Assembly: GCF_022605725.1 (NCBI RefSeq)
Contig: NC_065549.1
Span: 41,245,690 to 41,309,689 of the forward strand
Source of the DNA: Anthonomus grandis grandis
Lineage: Eukaryota; Arthropoda; Insecta; Coleoptera; Curculionidae
Reading direction: 5' to 3'
DNA: 64,000 bases
The position numbers were made by a program, and so were the translations under genes. The notes under the pieces are model-generated. The model was not told the origin of the DNA and did not search any database. It worked only from the letters and a program-made list of their open reading frames with translations. Positions within the stretch are counted from its first letter, which is position 1. Each line of letters starts with the position of its first letter. This document shows positions 56,700 to 64,000 of this stretch, piece after piece.

Positions 56700-57550
56700 A
56701 ATGCAATCATACAAAAAACTTAAATTGAAATTATTGATTTATGGACCTTCCTAAAGATTTGTTGGTTTCTTTTGATGTTATGACTAAATTTTATATATTA
56801 AAAGTCAAGATATTGGAATTTTTGTTACAGGAGTGCCTGTAAGGAACAAAAGCTTTGTCTCCTATTGCCAATTGAATATCTTGAGTTGTAGTAGTGAAAA
56901 TTTTAAAGTTATTGATTAATGGACTAGTCTGCGGGCTTTTTTAGTCTTATTTGGAGAAATAACTGAAAGGCATTAACTTAAAGTCAAGATATTGAAAATG
57001 TTGTTTATGGAAGGCCGTAAGGAACAAAATAATTTGTCTCTTATTGATAAATGATTATCTTAGGTTCTAGTAGTTAAAATATCGATTTATGGACTTCTCT
57101 AAAGACAGTCTTTTTTGAAAATATGACTAAAATCCATTGATTAAAAATTAAGATGTTCGAATTTTTGTTTCAGAAGTGCCTGTAAGGAACAAAAGATTTT
57201 GCCTCTTACTGCGAATTGAATATCTTCGGTTTTAGTAGTCAAATTTTGGTAATTATTGATTTATGGACTACTCTAAACACTTTTTTAGTCGTTTTCGAAG
57301 AAATGGCTAGAATCCATTTATTAAAAGTGAAGTTATTGGAATTCTTGTTCCAGTAGTGCCTGTAAGGAACAAAAGACTTTGTCTCTTATTGTCAATTTAA
57401 TATCTTGGATTCTAGTAGTCAAAATTGAAAAATTATTGATCTATGAACTAGGCTGAAGATCTTTTTAGTCTTTTTTAATATCCATTTACAAAAAGTGAAG
57501 ATAATGGAATTTTTATTTCAGGAGTGCCTGTAAGGAATAAAATAATTTGA
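56700..57550. repeat. tandem repeat, ~173-bp unit, about 5 copies
   Basis: GTGCCTGTAAGGAACAAAA or a close variant starts at about 56833, 57011, 57176, 57356 and 57524 (spacings about 178, 165, 180 and 168 bp). Each unit also has a segment like ATTGATTTATGGACTACTCT and one like AGATATTGGAATTTTTGTT. Units vary by substitutions and small indels. It lies between two copies of a LINE segment. Confidence 0.85.
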
Positions 57551-57589
57551 CACTGGGAAAATGAAACAGATGAACCTGACACAGTCATT

Positions 57590-58215
57590 CTTTAGCATAG
57601 CTCTGATAGCAGTTCTCTGCAGGACTATCTGTCGGTGGGTCTGCAGAAATGCACATGTGGTTTGACTCTAACCTCTTGTCACTAAGTTCCAAGAAAAACA
57701 CGATTTTTGGTTTTACAAGTCTCATAACCAATGTAACTAAGAGGAGTGGGAGGAATTCGAGTACTATTACGTTATGTATTATTGGTTCTAGTGCTAATAC
57801 TTATGTCCTCAAGCCTTTAAGATATGGATCCACCAAAGGATGCTAGGAATTTCACCTACATAACATGCGATTAACGTCGAGGTTCTTAAAAAAAGTGAAG
57901 AAGTACCCAAATATGTTATACTGAAAATTATGAGAGATCTACAGTATGAGATTCTACAGCTCACAAACCAAAAAAAATTATGGAAAAAGAATGATTGAAA
58001 GAGAAAAATATGTTGATATGAATCAGTGAAAAATAGGTCAAGTTACTTGATCTGTTAAAAGCGGCAGTTTGTCTCTGAAATGGTAAACTGAGAATGCTTC
58101 ACTTTACCACTAGCTGTGGGCACTTTGATGGTGATACAGTGATGATGCCTATGCAGATATCCAGCAATTGAGACAATATGGCATATCACCATCGATATTA
58201 TGTAAATGTAGTCAA
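57590..58215 (+). pseudogene. LINE segment, copy 2 (direct duplicate of 56310-56700)
   Basis: Starts with DSSSLQD-like RT sequence, then MHMWFDSNLLSLSSKKNTIF in an open frame (57649-57846). It continues with segments that match copy 1: GAATATGTTGA-type, AGGTCAAGTTACTTGATCTG, CACTAGCTGTGGGCA and CACCATCGATATTATGTAAA. Copy 1 is shorter and more decayed. Confidence 0.6.
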
Positions 58216-58744
58216 GTTTATATATTTATTGGTAAGAAATGTGCAAAGCATTTTTACGAGTTAAAAGTAAAAGTCGCATCGGAAGAAACTTAAAGAAACT
58301 ACACTAATAAAATACTATTTAATTTTAACAATAGTACAGAGCAGTTCAGCATAGCAGTTGGTTTCATTTCTAGCTCTAGAAAGTCTTAAGAACTCTGGAG
58401 CCAGCACTGTTACAGATCGGATATGAATGAATGGATGCATGGGTAGAAAAAAGATTAGAACTCTTCCTTAAATAGAACAGACAATCTGGTATGTAAGACA
58501 GGAAAAGGTCAGTAACTCCAAATGAACAAAAATCTGACGGCAATCATCCCTGCATCCCAGAGTTACCAGAATTCTAATACATTTCCTTTGTAAGTCAAAG
58601 ATCTTGTGAGCGTAGGCAGAATGTCTTTTGGCAGAATTTTTAAGGGTAAATAACTAAGATACTATGACAAACTCCGAATAAGACAAATTGACTTTGACAG
58701 AGAGATATATTGGTTCCAAATCAAGGAAATATTAAGATCAATAC

Positions 58745-59960
58745 TCAGGAAATAGACATTATATAGGCAATTGGCAATGTACTATATGTCTTTAGATGGG
58801 AATATGCTCCTTTTTGAAGTCTAATATTGATAGATTGAGTTTTGGCTATATTAAGACAAAGTCTATTTGATAAAAACCATCTCTCCACATCCGACTTTGC
58901 CTTCTTATTGCCAGAATCTTTAGAATTTAAAGGTTCATCTGTGTAAATGATCATATCATCAGCAAACAATATAATGTTACCACTCCTCTGAATGTTTACA
59001 TAAATGGGAACGAGGACAGATTACTACGACAGAATATTGGGGTACACCCAGGTGTACAAAGGCCTTCTGAGAGTTTTGTTGATTATTGAATACATATTGC
59101 CTCCTTTCAGACAGGTAAGAATCCATCAGTAGAATACTATCTAAGTATAAATAAATGTTCTGAGCCAAATACTATGAGAAACACAGTCCAGGCATGTCGC
59201 AAAGGTGTTCTGACCTAGTTCAAAACCCTCAATGACCTGATATACAAGCGGATTTATTTCCAGCACTATAGACCTATTACGCCTTAGTAAATTTATGACT
59301 ACACCAACTGTGGCAAAGTAGCTATTGAAATTAAAATTGAAAAAAAAAAATTAAAGAGGAATAATAGGTGGATTTAAAAGAGTTACTCCTTTGGGTCTCC
59401 TACATGGTTGTTTGCTTAATGATTGAGTTCTCAATATCCTGATCATGAGCACGTTTCTTTGTAGTGATTAGTGCAGCCCTATACCTATTTCGGAAATCAA
59501 TTACTATTTTTGTGGGCATTAAAGTTGGTTCTTTTATTAAGGGAGACCATATATTGCAATCTTTCCATCAATTATGATCCAAAAATTATTGTTAAAGTTT
59601 GACTCTTCCTCTGATTTTAGTGTGAGTTTTCGGCATTTACTTCAAGGGAAAACATAAATCAATGCCATCAGCAATTGTCAAAAAAGCCGAAACATACCTT
59701 CAGTATCCATCCAACAATCATCAATGAAACTCCACTTCTCAAGTTTAATATTAGAATACAAGGCAAATGAATCCTCTTCTGTAATCGATTAATATATGAC
59801 TCGAGTGGCATGTGGGCTATGATCATTCCATGATGATCTGAAAAGTGGAAGACATAAAGCTGGGTTGGACCCTGCAAACCATCAAATTAGTTTGTAAAAA
59901 CATTATCAATCTGGAAGTTAAGCCGAGTACTGAAATTTATTGTTGGGCGTAATTTTAGAT
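58745..59960 (-). pseudogene. minus-strand LINE: endonuclease end and reverse transcriptase
   Basis: Minus strand from about 59880: HFSDHHGMIIAHMPLES, the SDH end of the apurinic-type endonuclease. Then after a decayed stretch GFELGQNTFATCLDCVSH, DSYLSERRQYVFNNQQ, VHLGVPQYSVV (usual GVPQGSV), LFADDMIIYTDEPL (motif C intact) and KSDVERWFLSNRLCLNIAKT. Frameshifts join the pieces. It is a different LINE family from that at 42430. The 5' and 3' ends are not defined. Confidence 0.75.
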
Positions 59961-60689
59961 TACGGAAGGAGTTTATTACATTCTACTTTCACTGTTCATA
60001 TGAAACGGTCCAACTTGTCAGATACTCTTTTCAGAAAAAAGATCGGAGAATAAAACAGATGACTCAGTCTGTTTTAAAACTAATTGTAACTAACCTAACT
60101 GCTTAACTATTCTTAAAGAAAAACTGATTTAAGACTTACCGAATACGAGCACTAACCAGCACAATACTCGTTAAGAGAAACAATTACTGTTTAAAAATCT
60201 GATCTTATTTCTTAACTAATTGCTTTGTTGTAAGGTTAACATCTTAGTTCATCAGTTAGTCGATAAGTTTAATTTGGCCTTAATTGAATTACGCATGAGG
60301 TATGATATAGGTTTTTGAGGAAGTTTTAGCAATTGTCTGATCTGTCTGTATATTACAAAAAGGTGCCTTTTGTTATATCTGCGGGGTAAATATCATGCAA
60401 AGCTCTATTCATGTCCAACAGCTTTTTATAACGACTCTGAAGTAAAAATCAGTTTTTTTTATTATAAAATATATGCATTTTAATCTAGATTTTGATAAAG
60501 GTATACCTTAATACTGCAAATAGTGCAAGAATATTTATCTACTTGTTTCGAAATAAATACCTATGGCGCCATCTAAAAGTTAAAAATTAAACCATTAATT
60601 AAGGTCACTGGATCTTTAAGGGTAAAGTATTTAGACAGGTGTGTATGGCATTCTTATACTTTTATAGCGTAAGACCATAAAACATTCCA

Positions 60690-61150
60690 ATCTTCTTCTT
60701 CTTCTTGGTAAAACTACAACCCTTGGTGGGTCTTGGCTGCCTTAACGTTTTGCGTCCCTCGTCCACTTCCTCTGTTTATATGGTGTCCTACTTTTAACGC
60801 GACATCTGGTATCTTTATGCAATACTTGATAAGAGTATTGATTTTTTGTCGTATATCTTATTTGCCATGCCTATCCAGACACCGTCGCCTATAACAGTGT
60901 CGTAAACTTGTCTAAAGTCCATGAGCAGCTGGTGCACGTCTTTGTCTTACCAGTGCGTCTCCAGTAGTTGTCAAACTGTTAATATCAGGTCTACTGTTGA
61001 CCTCTTGGGAGTCTGAATCCACACCGATTTTCTACAATTGCTTCTACGCATATACTGCTCAATAGCACATTTGAGAGCTTCTCGTATGCTGCGTTCAGTA
61101 TCGATATTCTTCTGTAGTTGATACATTTCATGTGGTCTCAGTCCAGTGAG
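60690..61150 (-). pseudogene. RTE-type LINE reverse transcriptase fragment
   Basis: Minus strand: NYRRISILNAAYEKLSNVLL (usual NYRGISLLNxxYKxLS), VEAIVENRCGFRLPRG (QCGFRxxRS), then LLMDFRQVYDTV (motif A, usually FIDFxxAYDSV) in another frame. The plus-strand tract TCTTCTTCTTCTTCTT at about 60692-60707 may be the antisense of its 3' tail. It may be the same family as the fragment at 36690-36865. Confidence 0.68.
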
Positions 61151-63190
61151 TGCTTTAAAATATTAATTACTATTAAAAAGCATTAACGTCTTTATATACC
61201 TGCAAATTACATACTTTAATACGTGTTAATCTAAGAGTGTTTTTGAAGTAGAATTTCTTTACGCACGCTTGAGTTGAGAAGTAAGTTGGCGAATGCGTTA
61301 TGAAAGCGTTACGAAAAGTGTGATCGGGTAAGTCGAACGGTAGTTAAGAAGGAGATATGAGTTAGTGGAGATAGGAAGAGAGAGAGTTACGGTTCATATA
61401 TTACTGTAGGAGCAAGAGAGAGCCATGCGTGTGCACAATTTCTCTCTCTATTCCTCTCATAGCCAGTGCATGGAATGTATATCTATTTCAGTTTTGTTTG
61501 TTATATCAGAGTTTGCTAGCGTTATGCGAACAGTGATTTCTTGAATATTTTGTGAATTTTCGGGTCTATAATAGGAAATTATAGCAAGAAGTGATACAGT
61601 AACTCTAAATATGAAAGAGGTGCTTCAGGACCATCAACTAAGAAGAAATTATGGATGGAAATTGCGCATTAATATACATATGAATGGTGCTAAAGAAGCT
61701 TTACTTTAGTCCTGTGGTCTCAAGCGCACTAATTTTTTTTAGTATCCCAATTTGTTTTTTACATGAGAAGTATGCAACTTTAACACAAATCTGTTCTGAA
61801 GTTTTACTTAATTTCTATAGCTTGCTGAGCAATTATTCACTGTATGGACAAATAAAGTTCTTTTGGCTTTAACTTGAATATACTTATATATACTTATATA
61901 ATATACTTGAATATATACATAAAATCGATTTGTGTAACTCGGTAAACTTCCTACCAATAACTACATCCTCTTCGAGTAAAATTACTGCTTGAGCACGTTC
62001 AGCTGGGATTAAGTTAAGCAAGTTTAGTGTAGGTGCAAAAATTACCACAATTCAGAACTTTCTAGAGTAAAATAGGTGAAACGTTTCTCGTTCGAGCTGA
62101 AGTACTTATCTAAATATACGACAATAAACGAATAAACAGAAATATTTTCTTTAATCTAGATTAAGTAAGTGGAGCGTGTTTTTTGCCGATCAGTGTATTT
62201 ATGCGAAATATAATTTCATAAATCCACTCCTCCTCCTTAATCTCTCGTTTTTTATTATTCAGCATGCAAAAATCAGATAAACTTCCCGAAACTCAATTAC
62301 GGCACCCTCGAAGATTCTAAAATTTCCGTAACCACAAAATCCGCGTTGTATCAATTAAAGTTTCATAGTGATCAGGATCGATTTGTAGTAATATCCTGTT
62401 GTAACTTCCCCCTTCCTTTGTATATCTATATACCTTCAGCTGAAGGGAGAACTTTTACTCCATTCCACGGTCGTGCGGTTTGATTGTTTTCCTTAGGGGG
62501 GTATGTTAGAATTTTTAATAGGAAGTTAATTAACTATGAAATTTGATGAAGGGTGAACCTATACCATAAGCTGAAGGTTAAATATTAATGTTTTTTTTTA
62601 AATATTTACAAAAAGTACTTAAATAAATAATCAGTAGCACTGATGCCAATATAAAGGAGGGTAAACGACGTAATTTTTAGCCTCCATATTACACATTACA
62701 CGTAGAATTTTTGCAACTTATAGATTCTTTGCTTCTAATTGTCAAATGTTTATTAGATATCTTAATGAAATACTTACAGTAACTGAAGATAATGCTTATG
62801 CGAAAGTTTTTACAAGCGACATTAATATAAATATAACAAAAAATATTAGAATAGTAAAATAGAATAAAGTATAATACAGATCATATTTTTTATAAAATAA
62901 ATTCAAATTTAAGTTTGTTTAAACCAAAACCACTGATTTTCAAATCATCTGTCATAAATCACTATTAAGCTTTCTTTTATTTAGAAATAATTAAACAAAA
63001 AACTTAAAAGTGAAGAAATAGTTCATTTTTGTGTCGTAATCAGTGGAGTCGAAGATTAAGGTAAAATAAAAATTCTGCAGTCTCCTTTCACCCATTTATT
63101 AAAGAATTTTAAGGAAATCTTAAAATACTAAACCATGTTTAATAAATATGTGTGTGCCAAAAACCATCGGTTACAGAGGAAGTTTTAGTA
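61151..63190. other. intergenic DNA
   Basis: No gene recognised. The stretch 61240-61560 has GA/CT-rich inverted patches (AGAGAGAG near 61380, CTCTCTCT near 61442) and then ERGASGPSTKKKLWMEIAH at about 61613-61670, which looks like the start of an unidentified transposon protein but stops at once. The stretch 62230-62510 is GC-richer and non-repetitive. Confidence 0.35.
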
Positions 63191-63192
63191 TA

Positions 63193-64000
63193 CAGGGTGT
63201 CTCACGACGAATAGACGCGATCGATATTTCGGAAACTAATTTTTCAAAAATTTTGAAAATTTGGCAACATAGCACAGTCGATGGGGGCTACACAACTAAA
63301 ATATTTTGACAGTTGTGACGTTTCCGGTTATACCGGAAGTAGGTGTCAACTTCGTTATTTTAAATGGAACATCCTGTATATTTTTACTTTTTTGGCTTTT
63401 ACGTGAAATTCTAAGTATATTTTGTGTATAATGTCCTATACCTAAGTGTAACCGTTCTTGACATATTTTTAATTTCATGTGAAAAACTATGTTTATAAGC
63501 CCTAACATAATTACCGATTACTCCCTTTTAGTAGCTTTTATTTATTGGTTAGTTTTGGTTTTATTTTAGAGGAAGGACCACTTTAAAAGACTATTTTAAA
63601 ATTTGAAAAAAAAGATACAGGGTGGTCAAAAACTAGCATTAAAAATTAAAATGAAAAAATCATTAAAAGTCAATTTTTTTAAATGGAAACCCCCTATTTT
63701 TATAATTTTTTCATTAAGATAATTAAAAATAAGGTTAACTTTATATAAGGTTATCTAGTCCAAAAATTGATAGTTTCCGAAATATTGGCAGTTTAAATTT
63801 GGCCTAATATTAAAAGCCGTATAATAACACGGCTCAAGGATTGTTGATTAGTTGGGCATGACGGTTGTCATAGTTACCGCTAGAAGCGGCAGGGGAAAGG
63901 GAATCAAGAAAACTGTTAATATCTGATGAAGGTAGACGATATATCACGGTAAACAAAATATTTTTGCTAGAAATCTGAATTTTTATGCTTAAAAATTCGA
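63193..64000. repeat. TIR-type element cut by the window end
   Basis: Starts after TA (63191-63192) with CAGGGTGTCTCACGACGAAT, the same type of end as the rosa-like elements and MITEs in this window. A second internal end-like ACAGGGTGGTC lies near 63617. Sequence at 63367-63386 matches 1943-1962. No coding sequence is visible; the right end is beyond the window. Confidence 0.5.

Noticed and set aside
51590..57550. Tandem repeats as CRISPR-like arrays
   Set aside because: Units are head-to-tail copies of 173-188 bp with no unique spacers; the genome is eukaryotic.
1..64000. tRNA, rRNA and LTR retrotransposon genes
   Set aside because: I looked for cloverleaf cores, conserved rRNA blocks, gag/pol motifs and paired LTRs and saw none, but a covariance-model scan was not possible here.

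Overview
This window looks like repeat-dense nuclear DNA from an arthropod, most likely an insect. It is AT-rich, introns have GT..AG ends, and the transposon mix (mariner, rosa-like Tc1/mariner, PIF/Harbinger with a MADF/BESS partner, jockey/CR1-, R1/I- and RTE-type LINEs, Penelope-like remnants with hammerhead motifs, short hairpin MITEs) is typical of insect genomes; a beetle is a guess. I found no complete host gene. Almost every recognisable coding stretch is a broken transposon gene. The best host-gene candidate is a single minus-strand exon near 38.2-38.4 kb with a signal peptide and a consensus splice donor.

Layout. 0-10 kb: AT-rich DNA, a decayed mariner (2382-3653), the C-terminus of a DUF7869-type transposase (6202-6717) and a LINE 3' end with a (TTA)n tail (7745-8808). 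10-14 kb: a Harbinger element whose transposase has an intron holding an antisense BESS exon, then a rosa-like fragment and a hammerhead motif. 14-32 kb: a large inverted repeat of Penelope type, several R1/I-like LINE remnants on both strands, a MITE, and a four-level nest: a duplicated LINE block holds a mariner (27920-30775), which holds a Sola-like element (28667-30433), which holds a palindromic MITE (28990-29103). 32-45 kb: a rosa-like element with terminal inverted repeats (TIRs) of about 0.5 kb (32629-35012), then a second, 5.3 kb rosa-like element (39886-45192) containing a second Sola-like element (40644-41908) and a 5'-truncated LINE (about 42420-44590).

45-64 kb: a deleted Harbinger derivative (47975-49291) that kept the MADF exon and carries an 89-bp hairpin MITE; a 188-bp tandem repeat (51.6-52.1 kb); a LINE 3' end; a rosa-like deletion derivative (54825-56081); a 173-bp tandem repeat between two copies of a LINE segment (56.1-58.2 kb); minus-strand LINE and RTE remnants; and a TIR-element end running out of the window.

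Three things stand out. The two Harbinger copies together suggest an interlocked pair of antisense genes: the MADF exon lies beyond the transposase and the BESS exon lies inside the transposase intron. Two independent Sola-like insertions made the same 4-bp duplication, ATGT. Hammerhead-like motifs with self-complementary stem III sit in Penelope-like remnants. All family names come from motif recognition in translated sequence; no database search was run.
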